This document shows positions 22,888-32,587 of a stretch of 36,975 nucleotides of DNA, piece by piece. Positions within the stretch are counted from its first letter, which is position 1. Each line of letters opens with the position of its first letter. The notes under the pieces are model-generated. The model worked only from the letters and a program-made list of their open reading frames with translations. It made no database searches and was not told where the DNA came from. A program made the translations under genes and the position numbers. This DNA is from Folioceros fuciformis (Eukaryota > Anthocerotophyta > Anthocerotopsida > Anthocerotales). The stretch is from positions 43,654-80,628 of the forward strand of contig JBNGIO010005721.1 in the NCBI GenBank assembly GCA_049999805.1, given 5' to 3'.

Positions 22888-25800
22888 ATGCGACGGCTTG
22901 GACGGACCAACTTGGATGGTGAATGCGGACCTGATGATGTTCTTGACCTGCAAAGGCCTCATTCCTGGGCAGCACAAATATGGCGATGTAGTAAGTATGG
23001 GCACGGTAGAAAGGCTCTCAAATTGTATGAGGAAATGCGCAAGAGTGAAGTGGAACCAGGACAACAGACTTTTGTTGCTTTGTTGAAGGCTTGCAGTAGC
23101 TTGCAGGACCTGGAAAGTGCAAGGCAGATTCATGCAGAAGTTGTCAGGTCAGGTTTCGAGACTGACTTACATGTGGGAACCATGCTTGTAGACGCATATG
23201 CAAACTGTGGGAGCGTGAAAAATGCTAAGCGGGTGTTCGAGGAAATGCCCCATCGTGATGTGGTGTGTTGGAATGCCATGATCTTGGGCTATGGGAAGAG
23301 GCAGAAGGGCGAGGAGGCTTTGCAGCTATACAGTCGAATGCGACTGGAAGGTGTCGTTCCAAATGACCGAACTATTGTCGGTGCCCTTAAAGCTTGCAGC
23401 TGTATTGCAGAATCGGAGCAGAGAAATGGCCATCTGGGATCACCTGGTGGCAAGCAATGTCTGGATAGTGTGCGAGCCATCCATGCAGATGCCAGGAAGG
23501 TTAAAGTGGAGTCCAGCGTGTTTGTGGAGAGCATGCTGGTGGATGCGTATGCTAAATGCGGGAGCTTGGATGACGCGAAGTGGGTGTTTGAGAGCATGTC
23601 GACTCACGATGTGGTCTCTTGGACTGCCATCATTTTGGGGCATGCTCGTAGGGAGAAAGGCGAAGAAGCTTTGAAGCTCTACCAACGGATGCGAGTGGAC
23701 GGTGTGCAACCTAACGATCGGACGTATGTTGCCGTACTTAAGGCTTGCAGTGCCTTGGCGGAAACAGGGGGAATCAGTGGTGCTGATATCATTCTTGTTA
23801 GAGAGCAATGCCTTAAAGTTGTGAGAGCAATTCACGCTGATGCTGGGGAGAAGAACTCCGTTCTGAACGTGTTTGTGGCGAACATGTTATTGGATGCATA
23901 TGGGAAATGTGGGAGCCTCGAAAATGCAAGACGTGTATTTGACACGATGCCTGTTCGGACAATGGCCTCGTGGAACTCCATGATCTTGGGGTACGCCCAG
24001 ATGGGCATGGGAGACGTGGCTTTGAAATTATATATGTTGATTCAAGTTGAAGGGGTGGTCCCGGATAACCGAACGTACGTCGGAGCTCTGAAGGCCTGCT
24101 GTGCCATTGCAGAATCTACAGGCGGGAGCTGTGGAGTTGGGATGCAAGAGTGCTTGAAAACAGTGAAAGCAATCCACGCAGATGTTAGGAAGCGGAAGTT
24201 TGAGCTGGATGTATTTGTAAGAACAATGCTAATTGATGCATATGCAAAGTGTGGAAGCCTGGAAAATGCTAGGAAGGTCTTTGACGAAATGCCTGTTCAC
24301 AATGTTGTTTCCTGGACGGTCATGATCTCCGGGTATGTGCACATGGAGCAGGGCGCAGAGGCTTTGATACTGTACGCACACATGCAAGAGAAAGGTCTGG
24401 TCCCTAATGAAAGAACATATTTATCAGCACTGAAGGCTTGCAGTAGTGTTGCAGAGACGGAAAGAAATGGCACCGAAGGAGTATCTGGCACAGGAACCTG
24501 CTTGGAAATTGTGACAACCATCCACTCAGATCTTAGGAGGGGGAAGTTTGAGTTGAATGCATTTGTAGGAGCAATGCTCGTTGATGCGTATGCGAAATGT
24601 GGGAGCGTAGAGAGTGCCAGGCACGTGTTTGAGAACTTGGCTAGTCGTGATTTGGTTGTGTGGAATTCCATGATCTTGGGATACACCCAGACTGCAAAGG
24701 GTGAAGAGGCTTTGGAATTATACAAACGAATGATACAGGAAGGGGTAGTACCAAATGATCGAACGTATGTTGGTGCACTCAAGGCCTGCATTACCATTGT
24801 AGAAGTGGGGGACGAAAATGGATCCGACCAAAGGAAACATTGTCTAGGAACTGTGAGGGCCATCCAGCGAGATGTTGGAAAGGGCCTACTGCAGTCTAAT
24901 GTGTTTGTGGGGAACATGCTAGTGGATGCACTTGCAAAATGTGGGAGCCTGGGCGATGCTCGGCAGGTGTTTGAAGAAATGTCTCATCGTGATGTAATTT
25001 CATGGTCTTGTATGATACTGGGATACTCTCAGATGGAGAAGGGCCACGAGGCTTTGCACCTATATGCACGGATGCAACAGGAAGGGGTGGTACCCAACGA
25101 ACGAACATATGTCGGCGTGCTAACTGCCTGTGGTAGTGTGGCAGGTCTGAACTTTGGGAAGGAAATCCACGCCCACATCATGGAAGCGGGTCTGCAGTCG
25201 TGCTCCTTCATATCCATTAGTCTGATTGATATGTATGGCAAATGTTCGAGCATGGTGGATGCACAGCGGGTGTTTGATGCAATGCCCACCAAGGAGATTG
25301 TGGCATGGAACGCATTGATTGCGGGATATGCCCATCAAGGGGACAGTGAAGTTGTCTTCAGCTTGCTTGAGACAATGCAGCAGTATGGTGTACAGCCCGA
25401 CGGGATTACATTCGTTGCTGTTCTCCTTGTATGTAGTCATTTGGGTCTTGTGGAAAGTGCCCAGGAGAACTTTGAAGCTATGTCTCGAGATTATGACGTC
25501 ACTCCAACAATGCAACACTATAGTTGCATGATCGATCTCCTTGCCCGTGCAGGCCACATCAACGAGGCGATGCAGATAGTCCAGACAATGCCTTTCCATC
25601 CTGACAGCGCTACATGGAAATGCATTTTGGGTGCATGTCGAAAGTGGGGAAATGTTGAGATAGGAAGGCTTGCATTTAATTTGGCTGTGATGCTGGACAG
25701 GCGTGACGCTGCAGCTTATGTTTTGATGGCGACAATTTATGCAGCTGCTCACATGCTAGAGAAGGCAAAGCAGATTGACAAAATGCGAAGTGATTCAAAT

Positions 25801-26016
25801 GCATGGAAGGAACCAGGTCGGAGTTGGTGGATGGATAATAAGGGAAGGTCACATGTTTTCATGGTGGGGGATCAAGGGCATTCTGAAAGCCGAGATATCT
25901 ATGCAATGGTTGAAAATCTTTGGGTAAAAATTAAGGATGAAGGTCGTCTACCTCACAGGCCAGATGTTGCAAAGGAGGAACCTGTGTCAGTCAGTGGAAG
26001 AACTGTGGGGGTTTAA
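22888..26016 (+). CDS. PLS-PPR protein, E+ type, 7 triplets (longest of cluster)
   Basis: An intronless gene of 1042 residues from ATG 22888, the first ATG in the uninterrupted frame. This start leaves only a short leader without an obvious organelle presequence. A plain L motif (ACSSLQDLESARQIHAEVV) is followed by seven S-P-L triplets and E1-E2. Internal L motifs 1-5 carry the insertion, variable in sequence but always ending near CLxxVxxIHxD, and L motif 6 is plain (CGSVAGLNFGKEIHAHI). The chain then has WKEPGRSWWMDNKGRSHVFM, the start of a DYW domain, and ends without HxE or CxxC. The PPR-code reading for S and P motifs is G Y n / G A n / ? U n / A A n / ? Y n / U A n / ? U. This is the widest predicted footprint in the window, about 20 nucleotides for the triplets alone. 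Confidence 0.92.
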   Translation: MRRLGRTNLDGECGPDDVLDLQRPHSWAAQIWRCSKYGHGRKALKLYEEMRKSEVEPGQQTFVALLKACSSLQDLESARQIHAEVVRSGFETDLHVGTMLVDAYANCGSVKNAKRVFEEMPHRDVVCWNAMILGYGKRQKGEEALQLYSRMRLEGVVPNDRTIVGALKACSCIAESEQRNGHLGSPGGKQCLDSVRAIHADARKVKVESSVFVESMLVDAYAKCGSLDDAKWVFESMSTHDVVSWTAIILGHARREKGEEALKLYQRMRVDGVQPNDRTYVAVLKACSALAETGGISGADIILVREQCLKVVRAIHADAGEKNSVLNVFVANMLLDAYGKCGSLENARRVFDTMPVRTMASWNSMILGYAQMGMGDVALKLYMLIQVEGVVPDNRTYVGALKACCAIAESTGGSCGVGMQECLKTVKAIHADVRKRKFELDVFVRTMLIDAYAKCGSLENARKVFDEMPVHNVVSWTVMISGYVHMEQGAEALILYAHMQEKGLVPNERTYLSALKACSSVAETERNGTEGVSGTGTCLEIVTTIHSDLRRGKFELNAFVGAMLVDAYAKCGSVESARHVFENLASRDLVVWNSMILGYTQTAKGEEALELYKRMIQEGVVPNDRTYVGALKACITIVEVGDENGSDQRKHCLGTVRAIQRDVGKGLLQSNVFVGNMLVDALAKCGSLGDARQVFEEMSHRDVISWSCMILGYSQMEKGHEALHLYARMQQEGVVPNERTYVGVLTACGSVAGLNFGKEIHAHIMEAGLQSCSFISISLIDMYGKCSSMVDAQRVFDAMPTKEIVAWNALIAGYAHQGDSEVVFSLLETMQQYGVQPDGITFVAVLLVCSHLGLVESAQENFEAMSRDYDVTPTMQHYSCMIDLLARAGHINEAMQIVQTMPFHPDSATWKCILGACRKWGNVEIGRLAFNLAVMLDRRDAAAYVLMATIYAAAHMLEKAKQIDKMRSDSNAWKEPGRSWWMDNKGRSHVFMVGDQGHSESRDIYAMVENLWVKIKDEGRLPHRPDVAKEEPVSVSGRTVGV

Positions 26017-27142
26017 CTTGGCTAGCTGCAAGGAGGCGAGCACGAATGTCCACGAGGTCCACGCCTACAATGATGCCCGGTGAACTTAGTGGAGCAATTG
26101 TGATTTTCAGTTCAGATCATGGCATGTAGCTTGGAGCCTCGCCCTTTTGGTGGAGGAGTTGCAAGTAGATCTTGAATGGTTTGGACCGCACACATTACTG
26201 TCAGGTGTCCTGGAAGGTGGGGCCAATAGCAGTAATTGTTGGTGGAAGGATTCTTGAATGCCCAGTCATTCTGCAGGCGCTATTTTTGGACTCACGACCC
26301 TCACCCTTTAGCAGGTCCGTTGGTTCTTGCTGCATTTTCACCCATTGCTACTGTGGCAAAGTCGGCGTCAGATTTGGGACAGCACCTGCAGTGGTGCATT
26401 GTAGCTCAAGTTGGGTTGGGACGTGTTTGAAAGTTTGCTTCCCTGGGCAGGAGCAAGAGCTAATACATCTAGGCTATCCCCCATTGTCAAAATTTCAGGC
26501 ATCAAGCCTTTGACCATCGAGGATAAGTAGCAAGTGACACTCGCTTTCCGACCCACGTTTGCAGCCCGGACAGGACAAATCTCTCTCCTACTAGGCTAAG
26601 GCTGCGAGTTGTAGGAGCCGACGTTCATTCATGATCCCTTGGGCAACAAGCCTCACATTTTTCTCTCGCCTGCTGCAATTTGCTGCTCTAAAGACTTGTT
26701 CACGCATACTGGGGTTCAGGAGCCTGTATACGCCCCCATCCTTCCGCTCTAGACGCCGTCAGATTTGGGTACCTAAACGTTATTTGAGTACTTCCACCCT
26801 TCTACGATGTTCTATATATATGTCCTTGTGAACGTAGAGCACGTAGCTCTTCCAGCCTGAGATCTTTCAGCAAGCCGCAGCGAATCTTTCAACCTGCGAA
26901 ATCAGGCACCAGGTACAGACAAGCATGATTGTGATCTACTGCCCCACAAGTGCAAAATCTCTCTGCTCCAACACCAGACTTCTCTATTGGATTGGGCCAT
27001 GGCCTTGGTTTACAACAGCGAACAGAAATCCAAGGTCCCTTGATCACCTGAGCAGGACTACATTCAGCAAGAGAAGACGTGGAGTCCTAGTGCGACTCAT
27101 TCGCCCGAGACCTCTCCCATGCAAATAAGTGTGATGGTGTAG
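26017..27142. other. Intergenic between two PPR genes
   Basis: About 1.1 kb without a recognisable gene. The only landmark is a TATA-like run at 26813-26820, which would suit the promoter of the PPR gene starting at 27143. Confidence 0.45.
26813..26820 (+). promoter_or_regulatory. Candidate TATA box for the 27143 PPR gene
   Basis: TATATATA stands alone in an otherwise mixed stretch, about 320 bases before the start codon. That would leave a leader of roughly 290 bases. There is no other support. Confidence 0.3.
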
Positions 27143-29653
27143 ATGTGCGCTCGTGATGCACTTATGGTCGATGTTGGTGAAGCCTTGGTGAGCTCTGTGT
27201 TTGGATGGTCCTATGGCGAGTCCCATGTCAAGCTCGGAGATCGGAATCTGCGGGCTCACGGGAGAGGTAATCCGGGGATGCTACAGGTTCTGAGAGGGCC
27301 TTCCTTATCCACGAAAGCTGGAGGCACAGACGGCAGCAGCTTTGATGGTGCATGGGCACCTGGTCATGCTGCTGGCCTGAAGTGGCCTGAACGAGGGGAG
27401 TATGCCTGGGCACAGCTGATGTCCCAGTATGTCAAGTCCGGGCAGAACAGACAGGCACTCATACTGTACGAGGAGATGCGAGACGAGGGAGTGGAACCAA
27501 AGCCACACACCTTTGTCCCTCTGCTGAAGGCATGCTGTCATTTGCAGGATCTGGAGAGTGTTAAGCGAATTCAGGGAGAGGTGGTCAGACATGGGTGTGA
27601 GAGAGATCCATACGTGGGTACCATGCTTGTAACTGCTTACACCAAATGTGGGAGCCTGGAGGGAGCTAGGATGGTGTTGGAGGGAATGCCTCATCGTGAT
27701 GTGGCTTCCTGGACTGCCATAATCCTGGGCTACGCACAATTGGAGAACGGGGAAGAAGCTCTCCATCTGTATGAACAGATGAAAACGGACGGTGCGGTCC
27801 CGAATGCCCGAACGTTTGTTGCTGCACTGAAGGCTTGCAGTAGCATTGTAGAAATCGGGGAGAGGGATGGTGTGGATGGGCTGCTTGTGCGAAGAAGAAG
27901 CCTGGAGAGAGTGAGGATCATACACAGAGATGTCGGGACCAGGATGCTGGAGTCGAATGTGTTCGTGGCGAACATGCTAGTGGACGCCTACTCAAAGTGT
28001 GGCAGTGTGGACGATGCAAGGCTGGTGTTCGAGAGGATGTCTGTGCGTACTGTGGTTTCCTGGACTGCCATGATCTTCGGGTACGCCCGGAATGAGAAGG
28101 GTGAAGAGGCCTTGCAATTATTCGCACGGATGAGACAGGAAGGTGTGGTGCCGAATGAGCAGACGTATGTTGGAGCTCTGAAGGCTTGTAGTACCCTTGC
28201 AGAAGCAGAGGACAAGAAAGGTGGAGGCGAAAGAGTGCTGAAACGAACTATTCTGGAAGTTGTGACCAGGATCCATGCAGATGCGGAGAGGGGGAAGTCT
28301 GAGCTGGATATATTTGTGGGGACCATGCTGGTTGATGCATATGCAAAGTGTGGGAGCCTGGAAAATGCCAGGCGTGTGTTTGAGGATCTGCCTCGTCGTG
28401 ATGCAGCTTCCTGGACTGCCATGATCCTGGGGTACTCTCAGATGGGTGAGGGTGAAGAGGCTTTGCAACTGTATTCTAGGATGCGACAAGAAGGCATTAT
28501 CCCCGACCAGATAAGTTACATAGGTGCCCTTCAGGCTTGCAGAGACATTGCCGAGTCGTGTGAGCGGCTTCACAGTGGTGGTGACAGGACCCGTGCAAAG
28601 AGAGAGTGCCTGGAAGTGGTTAGAGGTATCCACACTGAGGCTATTAAGAGAAATGCTGGCTCGGATCTTTTCTTAGGGAACATGCTCGTGGATACATACT
28701 CAAAATGTGGAAGCTTGATGGATGCTCGACAAGTGTTCGAGAGCATGCATGATCGTGATGTGGTATCATGGAATTCCATGATCATGAGCTACTCGCAAAT
28801 GGAGGAGAGTGACGAGGCTTTGCAATTATACGGTCGGATGCAACAGGAGGGAGGGGTGGTGCCTAACGAGAGGACTTACGTTGCCGCCCTCAACGCTTGT
28901 GGTAGTTTAGCAGGATTGGAGGCTGGAAGGAAAATTCATGCCCAGATCGTGAAATCTGGTCTGGATACCGGCCCCTTCATCACAAGCAGTCTGATCGACA
29001 TGTATGCTAAATGTTCGAGCATGATGGATGCAAGGCAGGTGTTCGAGGCTGAATGCACCAGGGATGTTGTGGCATGGAATGCCTTGATTGGGGGATACGC
29101 CCACCAAGGGCAGAGTGATGTTGTATTTCACTTATTTGAGAGGATGAAGCAGGAGGGAGTGCAGCCAGACGAAATCACATTTCTTGGTATGTTGAATGCA
29201 TGCTGCCATGCGGGTCTGGTGCAAAGAGGCCAGACGTACTTCGACGCTATGAGCAGAGAGTTTGGCATCCCCCCAACAGTCGAGCATCATAACTGCATGG
29301 TAGATCTACTTGGCCGGGCAGGCCAGGTCGAGAAGGCACTGGAGACAGCCAACATGATGCCTCTCCAACCTGACCTTGCAGTGTGGAAATGTATTTTGAG
29401 TGCCTGCCAAATGTGGGGGAATGTTGTGGTTGCACGACAGGCTTTCGAAAGTGCCATGGAGTTGGATAGGAGTGACCCTGCAGTGTATATCTTGATGTCA
29501 AACATCTATGCTGCTGGACGCTTGCCACAGGATGCAAACGAGATCCAGGCAAAGCGTGTGGCCTCCGGCGCGTGGAAGGAGCCTGGACGCAGCTGTTGGA
29601 TGGACATGGCAGGGAAGGTACATGTGTTCGTGGCTCGAGACCCGTGGCATTGA
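27143..29653 (+). CDS. PLS-PPR protein, E2 type, 5 triplets, shortened tail
   Basis: An intronless gene of 836 residues from ATG 27143. The leader is about 85 residues. A P motif and a plain L motif (ACCHLQDLESVKRIQGEVV) are followed by five S-P-L triplets. Internal L motifs 1-3 carry the insertion (for example CSTLAEAEDKKGGGERVL), and L motif 4 is plain. After E1-E2 it reads WKEPGRSCWMDMAGKVHVFV and stops after ARDPWH, where its paralogs continue for 30-50 residues. It is therefore the most truncated member. The stop is a single TGA, and the downstream sequence shows no clear continuation. Position 2 of the SWW sequence is Cys here. The PPR-code reading for S and P motifs is G A n / ? A n / G G n / U Y n / G U. 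It ends 51 bases from the end of the next, convergent PPR gene. Confidence 0.92.
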   Translation: MCARDALMVDVGEALVSSVFGWSYGESHVKLGDRNLRAHGRGNPGMLQVLRGPSLSTKAGGTDGSSFDGAWAPGHAAGLKWPERGEYAWAQLMSQYVKSGQNRQALILYEEMRDEGVEPKPHTFVPLLKACCHLQDLESVKRIQGEVVRHGCERDPYVGTMLVTAYTKCGSLEGARMVLEGMPHRDVASWTAIILGYAQLENGEEALHLYEQMKTDGAVPNARTFVAALKACSSIVEIGERDGVDGLLVRRRSLERVRIIHRDVGTRMLESNVFVANMLVDAYSKCGSVDDARLVFERMSVRTVVSWTAMIFGYARNEKGEEALQLFARMRQEGVVPNEQTYVGALKACSTLAEAEDKKGGGERVLKRTILEVVTRIHADAERGKSELDIFVGTMLVDAYAKCGSLENARRVFEDLPRRDAASWTAMILGYSQMGEGEEALQLYSRMRQEGIIPDQISYIGALQACRDIAESCERLHSGGDRTRAKRECLEVVRGIHTEAIKRNAGSDLFLGNMLVDTYSKCGSLMDARQVFESMHDRDVVSWNSMIMSYSQMEESDEALQLYGRMQQEGGVVPNERTYVAALNACGSLAGLEAGRKIHAQIVKSGLDTGPFITSSLIDMYAKCSSMMDARQVFEAECTRDVVAWNALIGGYAHQGQSDVVFHLFERMKQEGVQPDEITFLGMLNACCHAGLVQRGQTYFDAMSREFGIPPTVEHHNCMVDLLGRAGQVEKALETANMMPLQPDLAVWKCILSACQMWGNVVVARQAFESAMELDRSDPAVYILMSNIYAAGRLPQDANEIQAKRVASGAWKEPGRSCWMDMAGKVHVFVARDPWH

Positions 29654-29704
29654 TTTCACACAAGAAAGCCCCACCACCACCCTTCCATCTTCCAAAAGCC
29701 CTTT

Positions 29705-32587
29705 TCATGGCTTGTGTTGCAACATCGGCTCGCCGCAAGGTACATATCTTTCTGCCTTCAGTTGTGACGAAATTTCGTCAAGCTTGGCATATATGCTGTC
29801 GACTTCAGGATGTCCTTCATCCTCCGCAGTAAACACATGAGCCTTCCCTTGCTTATCCACCCACCAGCTCCTTCCTGGTTCCTTCCATGCTTCTAATTTC
29901 ATTCTCATTGCTTGAATTCTCTTGGCTTCGTCTGGCATGTTAGCACCTCCATAGACGTTGGACATGAGAACATACGGTGCACCGTCACTTTCATCCAAGG
30001 CCACTGCACACGCAAATGCCTTCCTTGCAAGCTCCACGTTCCCCCATTTTTGACAAGCACTCAACACGCATTTCCACAACACGTTGTCAGGCTGGAAGGG
30101 CATCATATTCACCAATTCCATGGCTTGGTGAAGTTGGCCAGCACGTCCAAATAAATCAACCATGCAGTTGTAGTGTTGAATGGTGGGGGAGACGCCGTAG
30201 TCTTCGCTCATTGCCTCGAAGTACTTGAGTCCCCTGTCCACAAGACCCACCTGACTGCATGCAGTGAGTACACCAAGGAATGTGATGGTGTCCGGCTGTA
30301 CACCCTCCTCATTCATTCTGCTGAAGAGGTTGAACACCTCCTCGCTCTCTCCCTGACGGGCATATCCCATGAGCAACGCATTCCAGGCTACGATGTCTGT
30401 GGTGGCTGTGGCATCGAACACCTGCTGTGCATCTACCATGCTGGAGCATTTTCCATACATATCAATCAGACTGTTTGTCAAGAAAGAGACGGTCTCAAGG
30501 CCAGCTTTCCGAATCTGGGCATGGATTTCTTTCCCCTTCGCCAGACCTGCTACAGCACCGCAAGCATTGAGTGCACCCACATAGGTCCGATCGTCCGGGG
30601 CAACACCTTCCTGTTGCATGCGTGTGTACAATTGCAGGGCCTCGTCACCCTTTTCCATCAATACGTACCCCGAGATCATGGCAGTCCATGAAACCACATC
30701 ACGATGGGACAGATTCTCAAAGACAAGTCTAGCATTCTCCAAGCTCCCACAATTGACATATGCATCCACAAGCATATTCCCCACGTGCCCATCCAACTCA
30801 CGCGTCCCGTTAACGACCTGGTCATGGATTCTTCTCACAGCTTCCAAGCATTGTTTTCTTGCAAACTTTCCTTCTTTGAGGTCACTATTCCCTAATTTTG
30901 CGATGCTCCTGCAAGCCTTGAGTGCACCGACATATGCTCTGTCGTCGGGGACAACACCTTCTTCAAGCATGCGTGTGTACAGTTGCCAAGCCTCATGGCC
31001 TTTACCCATCTGGGCATACCCTAAGATCATGGCAGTCCAGGAAACCACATCGCGATGAGGCATTTTGTCGAATACCTGACTGGCTTTCTCCAAGCTCCCA
31101 CATTTTGCATATGCATTCACCAGCATTGTGGCTAAGAAAGCGTCTAACTTCAGCTTCCTCTGCCCCACATCTGCGTGGATGGATGCCACCGTTTCCAAGC
31201 ACTGTTTTTGGACTAATACTTTCCCACCTCCTTCCTTGTTCCCCACTTCTGCCATGCTACTACAAGCCTTAAGTGCAGCGATATACGTGCGGTCATTAGG
31301 TTCCACACCATTCTGTCGCATCCGTGTATACAATTGCAGAGCCTCTTCACCCTTTCCCAACTGGGAGCACGCCAAGATGATGCAATTCCACGAAACAACA
31401 TCCCGATGAGGCATTTTCTCAAACACATGCCTAGCATCCTCCAAGCTCCCACATTTGGCGTATGCATCTGCCAGCATGTTCCCCAAAAATACATTTGACT
31501 CAAACATATCTTTACCAATGTCCTTGTGGATGGCTCTCACAGCTTTCAGCCACTTTCTTCCCAAAGCTACTCTATCATCTCCCTTCCCCTCCTCCACAAC
31601 TGCGAAGGAAAGGCAAGCCTTAAGGGCGCCAATATATGTTCGGTCGTTTCGTGCCACACCTTCTTGCTGCATCCGTGAGTACAACCGCAAAGCTTCTTCT
31701 CCCTCCTGCACCTGGGCATACCCCAGAATCATAGCCGTCCAGGAGACCACATCACGACGAGGCATTCCCTCGAATACTCTTCTAGCCTCCTCCAAGCTCC
31801 CACATTTCGCATACGCATCCACTAGCATGTTTCCCACAAACATATCGCATTCGAAGTTCCCCTTCTGAACAGCAAAGTGAATGTCTCTCACGGTCGCCAG
31901 GCACACTGTTCTCGCAAGTGCTCCATCCTCTGACTCTGCTATGCTACAGCAAGCCTTCAGTGCACCAACATATGTTCGGTCATTGGGAGCCAGACCTTCC
32001 TGTTGCATCCGCGCAAACAATTGCAAAGCCTCTTGGCCCTTCCCCTGCTGGGCATACCCCATTATCATGGCCGTCCAGCAAACCACATCATGCTTACTCA
32101 TTTCCTCAAACACCCTCCTGGCATTCTGCAGGCTCCCACACTTTGTGTAAGCATTCACAAGCACGGTGCCCACGTATAAATCCGTCTCCAGCCCATGTTT
32201 CACCAGCTCTGCATGAATCATCTGGACTCTCCTCAGGTCCTGGGTTCTTTTGCATGTCTTCAAGAGAGCAACAAAAATGTTAGACCCTGGCTCCACTCCA
32301 TCTCTGAGCATTTGCTGGCACATTCTAAGAGCCTCTTCACATTGCCCATATTCAGCGCGTTGCAGTACCACCCGTGCCCACGACTGGCCCATTCCAGGCC
32401 CATTCACGGCTCCGGCATATGCAGGTCTGTTTCCATAGACAACGCTGTAAACCTTCCCTCTGCGAGCTTGGGTGGGTGCAGCAGCAGGAGTATGTGCACA
32501 GTTTCCCCAAATCCCCAACATTCCACACTTGACGTGGGCAGCCACATTTGGGAAATGTGGGCAGCGAGGGCGAACTGAACTCTTCAT
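29705..32587 (-). CDS. PLS-PPR protein, E+ type, 6 triplets
   Basis: An intronless gene of 960 residues from ATG 32587. The leader is about 85 residues, basic and Ala-rich near its middle (NCAHTPAAAPTQARRGKVY), compatible with organelle import. A plain L motif (TCKRTQDLRRVQMIHAELV) is followed by six S-P-L triplets and E1-E2. Internal L motifs 1-4 carry the insertion (for example CSSMAEVGNKEGGGKVLV before QKQCLETV), and L motif 5 is plain (CGAVAGLAKGKEIHAQI). The chain then has WKEPGRSWWVDKQGKAHVFT, followed by IYAKLDEI, as in the first part of a DYW domain, and ends without deaminase residues. The PPR-code reading for S and P motifs is G A n / U A n / U Y n / G G n / U G n / U U, nearly every position filled by a standard code pair. 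This is the best candidate in the cluster for target prediction. Confidence 0.92.
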   Translation of the reverse strand: MKSSVRPRCPHFPNVAAHVKCGMLGIWGNCAHTPAAAPTQARRGKVYSVVYGNRPAYAGAVNGPGMGQSWARVVLQRAEYGQCEEALRMCQQMLRDGVEPGSNIFVALLKTCKRTQDLRRVQMIHAELVKHGLETDLYVGTVLVNAYTKCGSLQNARRVFEEMSKHDVVCWTAMIMGYAQQGKGQEALQLFARMQQEGLAPNDRTYVGALKACCSIAESEDGALARTVCLATVRDIHFAVQKGNFECDMFVGNMLVDAYAKCGSLEEARRVFEGMPRRDVVSWTAMILGYAQVQEGEEALRLYSRMQQEGVARNDRTYIGALKACLSFAVVEEGKGDDRVALGRKWLKAVRAIHKDIGKDMFESNVFLGNMLADAYAKCGSLEDARHVFEKMPHRDVVSWNCIILACSQLGKGEEALQLYTRMRQNGVEPNDRTYIAALKACSSMAEVGNKEGGGKVLVQKQCLETVASIHADVGQRKLKLDAFLATMLVNAYAKCGSLEKASQVFDKMPHRDVVSWTAMILGYAQMGKGHEAWQLYTRMLEEGVVPDDRAYVGALKACRSIAKLGNSDLKEGKFARKQCLEAVRRIHDQVVNGTRELDGHVGNMLVDAYVNCGSLENARLVFENLSHRDVVSWTAMISGYVLMEKGDEALQLYTRMQQEGVAPDDRTYVGALNACGAVAGLAKGKEIHAQIRKAGLETVSFLTNSLIDMYGKCSSMVDAQQVFDATATTDIVAWNALLMGYARQGESEEVFNLFSRMNEEGVQPDTITFLGVLTACSQVGLVDRGLKYFEAMSEDYGVSPTIQHYNCMVDLFGRAGQLHQAMELVNMMPFQPDNVLWKCVLSACQKWGNVELARKAFACAVALDESDGAPYVLMSNVYGGANMPDEAKRIQAMRMKLEAWKEPGRSWWVDKQGKAHVFTAEDEGHPEVDSIYAKLDEISSQLKAERYVPCGEPMLQHKP

